DNA from: Plasmopara viticola
Taxonomy: Eukaryota; Oomycota; Peronosporomycetes; Peronosporales; Peronosporaceae
Reading direction: 5' to 3'
Assembly (NCBI GenBank): GCA_001695595.3
Contig: MBPM02000104.1
Location: 62,001-126,000 of the forward strand
Length of the DNA: 64,000 nucleotides
How positions within the stretch are numbered: position 1 is the first letter of the stretch; every line of letters begins with the position of its first letter. Positions 1 to 10,459 of this stretch are shown here, in pieces. The notes below the pieces were generated by a model. The model saw only the letters and a program-made list of their open reading frames with translations, was not told the origin of the DNA and did not search any database. The translations under genes were made by a program, and so were the position numbers.

Positions 1-183
1 GTTGATTGGAAGACCCACATGATTTATATGTGTACACATATAAATCAGGTAGTAGGAATAAGCTCCGATAAATCAATCACTTTCGAATCTCCCATCTACA
101 GCTCAAGTGTCTTCTTGGTCAATCGATCAAGAACTCCCTTCGCCTCGCCTTTTTCAAGCCTCACTCCGTCGCCACTTCCAACA
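1..183 (+). repeat. 5' LTR of Ic-1, left-truncated by the window
   Basis: It matches the reverse complement of the complete Ic-2 LTR at 62081-62358, lacking about the first 94 bases. It ends CAACA directly against the primer-binding site. It holds a 26-bp palindrome at 21-46 and a CT-rich tract before its end. Confidence 0.92.
21..46. promoter_or_regulatory. 26-bp perfect palindrome in the Ic LTR
   Basis: The arms GATTTATATGTGT and ACACATATAAATC are exact reverse complements with no spacer and contain TATAAA on each strand. The site lies about 140 bases upstream of the LTR end. It could be a core-promoter or protein-binding element, or a cruciform-prone spot; the role is inferred only from its position in the LTR. 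Confidence 0.5.
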
Positions 184-197
184 GGTTATGAGCCCAA
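184..197 (+). other. Primer-binding site (half-tRNA-iMet type), Ic-1
   Basis: GGTTATGAGCCCAA abuts the LTR end. Its complement contains GGGCUCAUAACC, the anticodon stem and loop typical of eukaryotic initiator tRNA-Met. Drosophila copia uses the same kind of internal priming. The ATG inside it opens gag at 188. Confidence 0.85.
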
Positions 198-1540
198 GCG
201 CCATGTCCTCTTCGCAAGATTCCACGGCCAAGATCTCCATTGACAAATTCAATGGAGACAACTACGCGACTTGGAACCGCTACATGCGTGGCGTGTTCCT
301 GACCAAGTCAGTCTGGCATGTCATGAACCGTGAGGTGACACCGACGTTTACGGATCCTCGCGCTTCGGACGACTACGTCAAGTCGAGCAACGTCGCTTTC
401 GGTCTTTTGCTCCTGCATATGGACGCGGACTACCATCATGTGGTTGACGACTGTGAGGAAGCATGGGTGGCGTGGACACGCATCAAGACACTCTACGGCG
501 GGTCGCAGAAGGCTGGGCGTATCTACTTGAAGCGCCAGCTGTTCAGCATGGAGATGGCGGAAGGCGGCAATGTGTTGCATCATTGCAATGAGGTCCTCAA
601 CATCGCGGCCAAGCTAAGCAGCATCGGCGCCAAGATGGAGGACGAGGACGTTGCGATCTGTTTGCTGCGCAGTCTGCCCAAGAGCTTCGAGAACGTCGTT
701 CTCAACTTGGAGATGAGCAGCAACGAGCTTCGATCGCGGGACGTCGTGAGAGTACTGACGAACGAGCATATCAAGAGGCAAGGTGCGAAGGCTACGGTGG
801 TGAAGACTGAAGACGCTGCGAAAGCGTTCAGTGCCGAACGTGAGCCGCACCAATGCATGTATTGCGGAAAACTGGGGCACTCGGTGGATCGGTGCTGGAC
901 CAGGCAGAAAGCTGAAAACAAAGGGCCAAGACGCGGCGGCAATGGTCGTGGACGCGGGGCCAACAATGTCCAATGGCGCAACGACGACGACTACGAATAC
1001 CATGATCGAGTCGCCTTCGCAGTTTCGCTTGAATGTGGACTATCAACGGGCAAGAGTATGCCAGGAATGTGGGCGGTCGACAGCGGCGCAACGCACCACA
1101 TCTGCAACGACAAGGCTAAGTTTACAAGCCTCAACGAACAAGATGGAGGCGAACTTTCGGTGGCTGATGGCAGGAAAGCTGCAATCAAGGGTGTGGGAAC
1201 CATCATCGAACGGGTGGTTCTACCCAATGGCGATGAACAAGACATCGAGATCAAGAATGCGTTGTTCGTGCCGAACATGAACAAGAATCTGCTGTCGGTG
1301 CCGCAGATAAACAAGACCGGCAAGTTTCGAGTGGTGTTCGACGGTTCCAAAATGCATGTAGCATGCAAAAACTCGACTCAAGTAGTGGCAACGGCGGACC
1401 TCGCTGATGGACTATACTGGCTTCGGACACCGCAAAGATCTGCAAACATGGTGACGAGCTCCAGATCTGCTGATCTACATGCACGCATGGGTCATGCGCC
1501 ACTAGATGTTCTCCAAAAAATGATCACAAGTGGCATGATC
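188..1540 (+). pseudogene. Ic-1 gag-protease-integrase N-terminus (5' half of gag-pol)
   Basis: These 451 codons encode a copia-type Gag ([18 protein letters not shown]), a zinc knuckle CX2CX4HX4C starting at C223, an aspartic protease active site DSGAT at D298, and the first half of the HHCC zinc domain ([10 protein letters not shown]). The frame stops being Ic at 1540, where IIa-1 is inserted; a reading frame runs on into the IIa LTR to 1720 but that tail is not native. The start is the ATG in the primer-binding site, although the MSSSQ methionine five codons downstream is also possible. The reading frame up to the insertion is otherwise clean. Confidence 0.9.
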
Positions 1541-1820
1541 TGTTGTCGAAGATGCTGTAAAAGTAACGCCTCGACCAGCGACTTCATACCGGTAAGTACC
1601 GGTATCTGCAATCAGTTGATGACTGACTTAAAGAGCGGGTTCAAGATGGGCAAGAGATCGATTTCGGGATGGGAAGATGATTGCGCCCGGATGGTGAGTC
1701 ATTCTGATTGGCTTAGATAAATCATTGGCTTAGAGGTAGCATGTAGTTGTGAACTAAGGACCATTAAATATATTTACTTTGCATTTTGCCATCTTCAGCT
1801 CAAGTGACCTTTATTTAATA
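1541..1820 (+). repeat. 5' LTR of IIa-1
   Basis: It starts TGTTGTCGAAG and ends TTTAATA against the primer site. An AT-rich TAAATATATTTA near 1766-1777 is a plausible TATA element. A direct repeat of ATTGGCTTAGA lies just upstream. Confidence 0.95.
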
Positions 1821-1834
1821 GGTTATGAGCCCAA
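1821..1834 (+). other. Primer-binding site, IIa-1
   Basis: GGTTATGAGCCCAA follows the LTR with no gap; its ATG is position 1825. Confidence 0.85.
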
Positions 1835-4800
1835 GCCCCGCAGACTCTGCCTTCTTCGCCCCCGCCTCTGACACCGCCTTCGCCGCCACCATGGACGCCA
1901 CACCGAGCCGAATCAACAAGTTCGACGGAACGAACTTCCATACGTGGAAGTTCAAGATGCGAATGGTGTTGGAGGAGCGCGACCTCTGGGAAGTTGCGAG
2001 CGGGAGATAAAGCTTGAGCAGCTGAGTAACCCGATGGACCAGTCGACCTTTAAGCGTAAGGCTCGAAAGGCGCTGGCGATAATCTGTCTTGCGATGGAGG
2101 ACTCGCAGCTGCCTCTGGTTCGCTCGGCCAAGGATGCGTATGATGCATGGTCAAGATTGGAAGGACACTTCGAGAAGAGGAGCCTGGCAAACAAGCTCTT
2201 CCTTCGTCGCAGGTTCTTCACGACGATGATGGAGGATGGCGACGGTGTGCTAGAGCACATCAACAAGCTCAAGACGTTGGCCGAGCAGCTTGACGCGGTG
2301 GGCGCCCCGGTGAGTGAGGACGACCTGGTAATCACGCTTCTTGGAAGTCTGTGTGATTCGTACCAGTTCCTCATCACGGCGCTGGAGTCGCGCTCGGACA
2401 CGCTGACATGGGAGCTTGTGACGTCGCGTCTGTTACACGAAGAGATGAAACGCAAGGAACAAGGTGGCGGCGTCGATGGAGCCGCGCACGGGCAAGGACA
2501 AGCGTTTGTGACGTCGGACAACGGACGGCGCAAGGGACGACAAGCGACTGCTAAGGCCAGCAGTGCGTGCCATTACTGTGGAGAACACGGGCATTGGATC
2601 GCCAAGTGCCCCGTGAGAATTCGTGAAAACGCAGATCGACAACGGCCAGCACAGCGTGCAAATATCGCGCAGAGCGAAGTCGACTCTGGTGATTTTCTCT
2701 TCTCGGTTGGTGGAAACTCAAGCACCACCAAGTCGAGTTGCGTATGGCTGGTTGACTCGGGTGCAACGCAGCACATGACTTTTTCAAGAGAATTCATGAA
2801 AAATTACAAGGAAATTCCTCCGGTGGATGTACATCTCGCAGACGACGGTGTTGTTCAAGCGATCGGGACTGGCGACATTATAATGTCTCTGAAGACGGCC
2901 CACGGAAACAAGAAGGGCATGCTTCGTGGAGTATGGCATATTCCAAAGCTATCGCGCAATCTTTTCTCTGTTGGACGATTTACAAAAGATGTTGGACCAG
3001 TCACGTTCGAAGCCGATGGCTGTTTTGCGCAGGCAAAGGGAATGCAGTGGAAGCTTGGAGCGGCTGAACGCATGAACCGGACTTTAGTGGAATGTGCAAG
3101 ATGCATGATCGAGCACGCTGGACTTCCAAAGACTTATTGGGGAGAGGCTGTTATGACCTCCGCTTTCCTTCGCAATCGTTGCCCGACGCGAGGTATTGCT
3201 ATGGATAAATCGCCATACCAAGTTTGGACTAAAAGAAGACCTGTGCTGACGAATTTGGAGGTTTTCGGATGCCATGCTTTTGTCTCGATTCCGAAGGAAA
3301 AGCGCAGCAAGTTTGACGCTCGGTCAGTACGCTGTCGATTTCTTGGCTACTCGGAACATGAGAAAGCGTATCGATTTGAAGAAATAGAAAGTGGTCGTGT
3401 GCTGGTGAGTCGTGACGCAAAGTTTATGGAAGATACTTTTGACAGTGGGAGGAGCAACCGTCGCTACAATGAAGTTGTTGTTCAGGATGATGATGAAGCG
3501 ACCGATCAGGAATCCTCACAGCATGACCAGATGGAATACGAAGCCGAGGAATCTGCGCAGGAAGAAGAGGTTGAGCCTGGCAGTAAGCGTCACCAACGGA
3601 CCCAATCGCTCGAAAAAGCAACTGAAGTGCCAAGGTCTAAACGACAAAGTCGATATCAATCACTTGAAGAAATGTCAGCCACAGCGCAAGACTTTGAGGC
3701 TGCGTACGTTGTGGATTCAGTGGGAGAGTTGCCGACCACCTTTAAGTCGGCGATGGAATCCGACGACGCAGCTAAATGGAAGAAGGCATGCGATTCGGAA
3801 ATGGACTCGCTACAAAAGAACAAGACATGGACGCTCGTACCACTACCAAAAGGACGCAAGGCAATCGGCAATCGATGGGTGTTTCGTGTCAAGGAGAATC
3901 AAGCCGACGAAGTCGAGCGATTCAAAGCGCGTTTGGTGGCCAAAGGGTTCTCTCAAAAATTCGGCATTGATTATGAAGAAACGTTTGCACCTGTGGCCAA
4001 GTTTACGTCGATTCGGATTTTACTCAGTCTGGCTGCCAAGTACGGACTCGCACTTCATCAGATGGATGTCAAAACAGCGTTTCTCAACGGCCAGCTTGAC
4101 GAAGATATCTACATGACGCAGCCTGACGGCTTTACAGACAAGGCCAACCCAGACTACGTGTGCAAGTTACAGCGGTCACTGTACGGGCTGAAGCAATCGC
4201 CTCGCATGTGGAACAAAACCATTGACGACTTCATGTTGGGCCTGGACTTCAAGAAGTGTGAATCTGATCACTGCGTGTATGTGAAGCGGGATGGCCATGA
4301 CATAATGTTCGTAGCACTTTACGTCGACGATCTAATTTTGGCCTGCAATGCTAGCAAGATGCTCCAGGAAACCAAGCACGCACTCAGCAAACGATTCGAG
4401 ATGACGGATTTGGGGCAACTTCACTTCTTTCTTGGAATTGAGATCGAGCAAAATTTGAAGATCGGGACTCTGACGATGCGGCAAACCAAGTTCGCGTGCG
4501 AAATTTTAACCAAGTTCAATATGGAAAAGAGCAAGCCCGTCAGAACTCCGCAAGATCCAGGACTCAAACTTACCAAGTCAATGTGCGAAGGAGGATGCAA
4601 ACACGGTGAAACCATGACCGGTGTGCCATATCGAAATGCTATTGGTTGCCTGATGTATCTTATGGTCGGTACGCGTCCGGATCTCGCTGCGGCAGTGGGG
4701 GTACTCAGCCAATTTGCAGCAGACCCATGTCCGACACACTGGCAAGCGTTAAAAAGAGTCTTCAGGTATATCCAAGGTACAAGGACGCACGGTATTGAAT

Positions 4801-5369
4801 TTCAAGCAGCGAATCATGATCAATTGCAAGGATTTTCGGATGCGGACTGGGCCGGAGATACAATGTCGCGAAGGAGTACAAGCGGCTACGCCTTTATGAT
4901 GAGCGGTGGATGTGTCAGCTGGAAGAGCAAGAAACAGCGTACGGTGGCACTGTCGTCTACGGAAGCTGAATACATGGCATTGTCAGAGGCTACGCAAGAG
5001 GCAATATGGCTCAAGGCGTTTATGTGTGAGCTGGGAGAGATGTCCCCGGATACAGCGGTCAAGATTTATGAAGATAATCAAGGCTCGATTGCACTAGCGA
5101 AGAACCCGGAAGCTCATACACGAACCAAGCACATCGACATTCGATATCATTTTGTACGTGAAAAGGTTGAAGATGGTCAAGTGATTCTCGAGTACATCTC
5201 TACTCTCGACATGCTTGCCGACATAATGACCAAGCCGATTCCTGCGATGCAGTTTTGTGTACTCCGAAGCAAGCTTGGTATACAGAAGGCGAAGGCTGAC
5301 GAGTCGAGTGGGAGTGTTGTCGAAGATGCTGTAAAAGTAACGCCTCGACCAGCGACTTCATACCGGTAA
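1825..5369 (+). pseudogene. IIa-1 gag-pol, frameshifted in gag and lacking the integrase core
   Basis: The first frame runs from 1825 to a stop at 2010; the true reading continues in another frame to 5369. Comparison with IIa-2 at 10620-10640 shows one G missing near 2003-2008. A second ATG at 1891 in the context GCCGCCACCATGG is a near-ideal Kozak start, also upstream of the shift. Zinc knuckle and protease (VDSGATQHM) are intact. At 3057-3066 the frame jumps from KLGA to AERMNRT: 597 nt present at 11687-12283 of IIa-2 are missing, with GGAG at both deletion edges. This removes the HHCC zinc domain and the first two catalytic aspartates of integrase. The reverse transcriptase YVDD (4320-4331) and RNase H remain. 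The last 18 residues lie inside the 3' LTR. Confidence 0.93.
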
Positions 5370-5594
5370 GTACCGGTATCTGCAATCAGTTGATGACTGA
5401 CTTAAAGAGCGGGTTCAAGATGGGCAAAAGATCGATTTCGGGATGGGAAGATGATTGCGCCCGGATGGTGAGTCATTCTGATTGGCTTAGATAAATCATT
5501 GGCTTAGAGGTAGCATGTAGTTGTGAACTAAGGACCATTAAATATATTTACTTTGCATTTTGCCATCTTCAGCTCAAGTGACCGTTATTCAATA
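5315..5594 (+). repeat. 3' LTR of IIa-1
   Basis: It is preceded by the purine-rich stretch GTGGGAG, the likely plus-strand primer. The pol stop at 5367-5369 falls 55 bases inside the LTR. It ends TTCAATA, followed by the TGATC duplication. Confidence 0.95.
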
Positions 5595-5599
5595 TGATC

Positions 5600-8294
5600 A
5601 AGGATGCGACCATGCCTGCGAAGTCAAGTGGATCAAGCGTGTGTCTCGGCTGTCAGCAAGGAAAGATGGTCCAAAAACCATTCCCAAGCAACCGTGACAA
5701 GCGCTGCTACGACACCTTCGAGCTTCTTCACTTTGACATCTGTGGCCCCATGAAACAAGCGTCGATTGGTGGCAGCAGATATCTGCTATTGATCGTGGAC
5801 GAAGCAAGTGGCTGCATGAAGGGATTCTGTGCGATCCAAGTCCGAGAGTGAAGACTGCATCCGGAACTTCATCGTCAAAATTCAGCACCATTTCGAGAAG
5901 AAGGTCAAGTTTGTTCGCCACGATGGAGCTCGAGAATTCGCTGCCAACTCTCTCAAGATGTTCTACGAAGATGAAGGCATCGAGCAACAGGTCACCGTCC
6001 CGTATGCACATCAGACCAACGGGACGGCAGAGCGGGCCATCAGAACAATTGTCACCATCGGCCGGAGTCTGCTGCATCATGCAAAACTGGACAAGTGGTT
6101 CTGGGCCGAAGCAGCAATGACGGCGATCTACGTGAAGAACCGACTGCCATCGCCCAAGATTCCCCACATGACACCGTACGAAATCGTGCACAATTCCAAG
6201 CCAAGCGTCAAACACATGCGCGTTTTTGGGTGTCGAGCACACATCCTGACCCCAAGCGAAAAGCGCCTCAAGTGGGACCCCAAGGCCCGTGTCGGACTGT
6301 TCATGGGGTACGAAGAAGTCTCCAAAGCGTATCGAGTATTCGACATCGAGGCCGGACAAATAGTCATCAGTCGGGACGTCAACTTTGATGAATCAAGCTT
6401 TGGACTTTCGGCGGACTCACCACATGAAGACCTGGAGGATGCGGTGCTGGACCTCGATTTGCTTGAGATAAACGAGGACAGCGTGCGTCAAGTCAACTAC
6501 AAGCAGACTGGCAAGCGTAAATCACGACAGGACACGAATGTCGTACGCTCGGGTCATCGTCAAAGAGGACTGGAAGAATTAAGTGCGCCGGACAATGAAC
6601 ACGACCACCACCGGAGAAGTCGATCAAGGACGCGGGATGTACTGATTGACGAGGAAGAAAAAGGGACTAGTGATCAAGATGATGATTCTACGCCGCCAAC
6701 ATTTTGGCGAGCCAGTGCCAACGCGGTCGAAGCATGCGATCTGGCTGAGCCTGCAACTTTTCGAGATGCAGTCAATGGACCAGACCAAGTGCACTGGCAC
6801 AAGGCCATTCAAGCCGAGCTGGAGTCGATGCGTCTTCGCGGAGTCTTTCGTGCTGCCAAGTTGCCGACCAACCAACGCGCCATTGATACCAAATGGGTAT
6901 TCAAGATCAAGCGAAAGGCGGATGGCCCGATCGAGAAATTCAAGGCGCGCCTCGTTGCAAAAGGATTCAAGCAGAAATACGGGATCGACTACATGGAGAC
7001 GTTCTCACCGGTCGTCAAGTACGCGACTCTACGAATGATTGTCGCAGTCACCAAGCACTTCGACTGGCCTTTGGACCAACTCGATGTTGTGACAGCGTTC
7101 CTGTACGGTGTGATGAAGGAGAAAGTGTTCTGTGTCATCCCTGAAGGTGTCGAAATGGATGGCGACTTCAACTGCCTTGAACTGGTGAAAGCGATCTACG
7201 GTCTCAAGCAAGCCTCGCGCGTCTGGAATGAGACTCTCGACAAATTCGTGTGCTCGATTGGTTTCCAAGTTTCGGACTTCGACCCATGTCTGTACATCAA
7301 GTTGGTGAACGGTCACTGTGTGCTGGTCTTGATCTACGTGGACGATGTTTTGGTCACAGGCAGCTCACGAGACATGATCGAGCGGACGAAGTGCGACCTC
7401 AAGACGCGTTTCGAGATGACGGACAGTGGCAAGTGCACATTTGTGCTGGGCATCGAGTTGGTGGATGAACCCAACGGCGGTGTTATCATGTGCCAGCGAC
7501 GCTACATCAATGACATTCTCAAGCGTTTTGGGATGAATGACTGTAAGGCCACTGTCAGCCCGGTCGACTTGAGCACTCAACTATTGCCAAGCAAGAGTGC
7601 AGCCAAGGTGGATGCTCCGTTTCGAGAAGCAGTGGGTGCTTTGATGCACTTGATGACAGCGACGCGCCCGGATATTGCATACGCCGTGGGCTATGTGTCG
7701 CGGTTCATGGAAAACCCGCAACAAGAACATTGGACTGCCGTCAAGCGTATTTTCCGCTACCTTCAAGGCACCAAGTCGCACGGACTACGCTATCAACCAA
7801 GCGGCGAAATCGACTTCCGAGGTTACTCCGACGTGGATTGGGCTGGTGACCACGCGGATCGCAAGTCAACGTCGGGCTACGTTTTTATGGTGCTTGGTGC
7901 ACCCATCAGCTGGGGAAGCAAGAAACAAGCAAGTGTGTCGCTGTCAACGAGCGAAGCCGAATACATTGCGCTGAGTCTGGCCATCCAAGAAGGCAAGTGG
8001 ATTCATCGTCTACTATGCGAGATCATGATGACGGCCAACGATGCAGGACCGGAACTCGTCATTCTCGAGGACAATCAATCATGCATCAAGATGACCAAGA
8101 ACCCGGTGAACCATGGTCGCGCAAAACACATTGACATAAAGTACCATCATATCCGTGATGAGGTCAAGCGCGGAGAAGTCAAGCTCAAGTACTGTGAGAC
8201 GACGATCATGCTGGCGGACATTATGACCAAGGGACTATCAGGGCCACGCCACAAGGACTTAACGGCGGCTCTCGAAATTGAGGGGGCGTATTAA
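5600..8294 (+). pseudogene. Ic-1 integrase-reverse transcriptase-RNase H (3' half of gag-pol)
   Basis: The reading resumes after IIa-1 with KDATMPAKSS, then CLGCQQGK completes the integrase HHCC domain. At about 5829 two bases are missing (GFC followed by AIQVRE and a stop, where relatives read GFCLR), so the frame shifts and continues as SKSESEDC. Integrase core residues are visible as [17 protein letters not shown] and GTAERAIRT. The reverse transcriptase has YVDDVL near 7335-7346, and RNase H has YSDVDWAGD; most relatives read SDADWAGD. The C-terminus is rearranged compared with Ic-2: the last codons read LEIEGAY and use a TAA inside the LTR instead of the usual TGA before the polypurine tract. 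Non-functional because of the insertion and the 2-nt deletion. Confidence 0.92.
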
Positions 8295-8395
8295 GGGTTA
8301 CCGGTACAATCCGAACTTAAAGGGTGAGTTCTTACGGATAGTTTTTACGGTAATTACCTTAGATATGATTAGATGAGTAGGTTGATTGGAAGACC
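8289..8395 (+). repeat. 3' LTR of Ic-1, interrupted after 107 bp
   Basis: It begins TATTAAGGG after the GAGGGGGCG polypurine tract and matches the Ic-2 LTR until AGGTTGATTGGAAGACC, where IIc-2 begins. AGACC at 8391-8395 is the left copy of the expected duplication; the right copy lies outside the window. Confidence 0.9.
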
Positions 8396-8630
8396 TGAAG
8401 AAGCTCGAGTGTGCACTAGTTGGTAAAATGCAAAGTGAATATATTTAAAAGGTCCAAAGTTCGCAACTACATGCTACCTCTAAGCCAATGATTTATCTAA
8501 GCCAATCAGAACAACTCACCATCCGGGCGCAATCATCTTCCCATCCCGAAACCGATCTTTTGCCCATCTTGAACCCACTCCCTCAGTCAGTCATCAACTG
8601 ATTGCAGATACCGGTACTTACCGATATGTA
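8396..8630 (-). repeat. 3' LTR of IIc-2, left part
   Basis: The reverse complement matches the downstream 235 bases of the IIc-1 LTR (TTTTACCAACTAGTGCAC near its end). It breaks at ATGTA (8626-8630), the Id target duplication, and resumes at 61652. Confidence 0.92.
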
Positions 8631-8981
8631 TGTTGAATGAGCTGAAGAAGACGAAAGAGAAAAACCGAAGAGTCTGCGCGGAGGAAAACCGGAGCGAAGA
8701 CACTTGAGTAGAAGAAGGAATATTTGGAAGTGAGTTTATTAATTTGGTCCTTAGTTCACAACTCCTTGCTACATCTAAGCCATTCAATTATCTAAGCCAA
8801 TCAAAAGAGCTTACCATCTGGGCGCAATCATCTTCCCATCCGGGCGCAATCATCCTGAGTGCGCCTGTCCGTGTGTCTGTCCATGGCGTCATCTTTGTAT
8901 GTTTGAACCGTTGGACAGCCGCTCGTATTGGACAGCCTTGGAAACCGGAATAAAACGGAGGGAAACCGGTTACCTTCAATA
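8631..8981 (-). repeat. 3' LTR of Id
   Basis: On the minus strand it runs TATTGAAGG to TTCAACA, after the purine tract GAGGGGGAG. It contains a roughly 97-bp block like family II LTRs at 8745-8841 and a second copy of GATGATTGCGCCCGGATGG next to it. Confidence 0.95.
8745..8841 (-). promoter_or_regulatory. Family II-like promoter-side block inside the Id LTR
   Basis: Read on the minus strand, CGGATGGGAAGATGATTGCG through GAACTAAGGACCA aligns with IIa/IIb/IIc LTRs at roughly 85% by eye, whereas the rest of the Id LTR resembles family I (CTCAAGTGTCTTCG). The block includes the paired TTGGCTTAGA motif. The same block is in the other Id LTR at 61410-61506. Confidence 0.75.
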
Positions 8982-8988
8982 CTCCCCC

Positions 8989-10164
8989 TCAATACGAGCA
9001 CGCGTGAATCCCGAGAGCCTTCAATAGGTCGGCATGACGTGGTCCTGGCAGCCCTTTCGTCATGATGTCCGCCAGCATGATCGCAGTCTCGCAGTACTCC
9101 AACTTCACTTCACCGCGCTTGACTTCATCACGAATGTGGTGATACTTGATGTCGATGTGCTTGGCCCGACCATGATTTACCGGATTCTTCGTCATCTTGA
9201 TACACGACTGATTGTCTTCCATGATCTTTAGCTCGGGGTCCGACTTATCCATCGCTGCAGCTAGAATCTCGCAGAGTAGACGATGTACCCACTTGCCTTC
9301 CTGAATCGCAAGACTTAGCGCGATATACTCCGCTTCGCTTGTAGACAGCGACACACTTGACTGCTTCTTGCTTCCCCAGCTTACAGGAGCACCCATCAGC
9401 AAATACACATAGCCCGAAGTCGACTTGCGGTCAGCATGATCTCCAGCCCAGTCCGCGTCGGAATATCCAAGAAAGTCCACCTTGTTGCCAGACTTGAAGC
9501 AAAGACCGTGTGACTTGGTTCCTTGCAGATAGCGTAGAATACGCTTAACTGCAATCCAGTGCTCGGCTTGTGGGTTCTCCATGAAGCGCGAAACGTAGCC
9601 AACAGCAAAAGCGATGTCTGGACGTGTCGCTGTTGCCAAGTGCATGAGAGCACCCACTGCTTCACGAAATGGAGCGTTGACCTTGGATGTTACATTGCTC
9701 GAAACAAGTCGTAAACTTATGTCCGTCGGACTAATCACAGCCTTGCAGTCGTCCATTCCAAAACGCTTGAGAATGTCCTCCACGTAACGTCGCTGGCACA
9801 TTGTCACGCTGCCATCAGCGTTGTCCACTAGCTCGATGCCCAAAACAAACGCACACTTGCCGCTGTCCGTCATCTCAAAGCGCATCTTCAAGTCACTCTT
9901 GGTTCGCGCGATCAGCTCATTCGAGCTGCCGGTAACGAGCACATCATCGACGTACACCAGCAAAAGTACACACTTGCCGTCCGTTACCTTGATGTACAGA
10001 CAGGGGTCGAAATGGGACACTTGAAATCCGATCGAGCATACAAACTCGTCAAACGTCTCGTTCCATACGCGCGAAGCTTGCTTCAGGCCGTAAATCGCCT
10101 TGACCAATTCCAAACAGTTGTGGTCACCTTCAAGCTCCATACCTTCGGGTACCATACAATACAC
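8989..10164 (-). pseudogene. Id reverse transcriptase C-terminal part and RNase H
   Basis: This 391-codon stretch begins at YCMVPEGME and contains the polymerase motif [11 protein letters not shown], then RNase H with [38 protein letters not shown] and [13 protein letters not shown]. The stop TGA (8989-8991) directly precedes the polypurine tract. The upstream part of the same domain is at 40276-41304, separated by IIa-2; after removing IIa-2 and one TACAC copy the sentence MKEVVYCMVPEGM is restored in frame. Confidence 0.93.
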
Positions 10165-10445
10165 TGTTGTCGAAGATGCTGTAAAAGTAACGCCTCGACC
10201 AGCGACTTCATACCGGTAAGTACCGGTATCTGCAATCAGTTGATGACTGACTTAAAGAGCGGGTTCAAGATGGGCAAAAGATCGGTTTCGGGATGGGAAG
10301 ATGATTGCGCCCGGATGGTGAGTCATTCTGATTGGCTTAGATAAATCATTGGCTTAGAGGTAGCATGTAGTTGTGAACTAAGGACCATTAAATATATTTA
10401 CTTTTGCATTTTGCCATCTTCAGCTCAAGTGACCTTTATTCAATA
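10165..10445 (+). repeat. 5' LTR of IIa-2
   Basis: It begins TGTTGTCGAAG and ends TTCAATA; it is one base longer than the IIa-1 LTR because of an extra T in ACTTTTGC. Confidence 0.95.
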
Positions 10446-10459
10446 GGTTATGAGCCCAA
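10446..10459 (+). other. Primer-binding site, IIa-2
   Basis: GGTTATGAGCCCAA directly after the LTR; the gag ATG is 10450. Confidence 0.85.

Larger units (their letters stand above)
1541..5594 (+). mobile_element. Copia element IIa-1, integrase-deleted, inserted in Ic-1
   Basis: Two 280-bp LTRs (1541-1820 and 5315-5594) are flanked by the duplication TGATC at 1536-1540 and 5595-5599. The two LTRs differ at three positions by eye. The internal region carries a gag frameshift and an in-frame 597-nt deletion relative to IIa-2, so the copy cannot encode its own integrase. Confidence 0.96.
1..8395 (+). mobile_element. Copia element Ic-1 (family I), outermost host of the nest
   Basis: This is the oldest layer. 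Its 5' LTR runs off the left edge, its gag-pol reads 188-1540 and resumes at 5600-8294, and its 3' LTR begins at 8289 and is cut at 8395 by IIc-2. The two coding halves join in frame once IIa-1 and one copy of its TGATC duplication are removed. The rest of the 3' LTR should lie beyond the right edge, because IIc-2 is still open at 64000. Confidence 0.93.

Noticed and set aside
1..20. Window start coincides closely with the site in the Ic LTR where IIc-2 is inserted at 8395
   Set aside because: It could hint at an assembly edge in a repeat, but a window boundary can fall there by chance and nothing in the sequence decides it.
1541..1720. C-terminal extension of Ic-1 gag through the IIa-1 LTR
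   Set aside because: The extra codons are IIa LTR sequence read by chance after the insertion; the true continuation is at 5600.
8396..8630. A solo LTR of family II
   Set aside because: The missing end and adjoining RNase H sequence are found at 61652-62080 after removal of Id with its ATGTA duplication, so it is part of a larger interrupted element.
9000..10164. An independent truncated copia fragment
   Set aside because: It rejoins 40276-41304 and 59415-61291 precisely through TSDs, forming one Id element.
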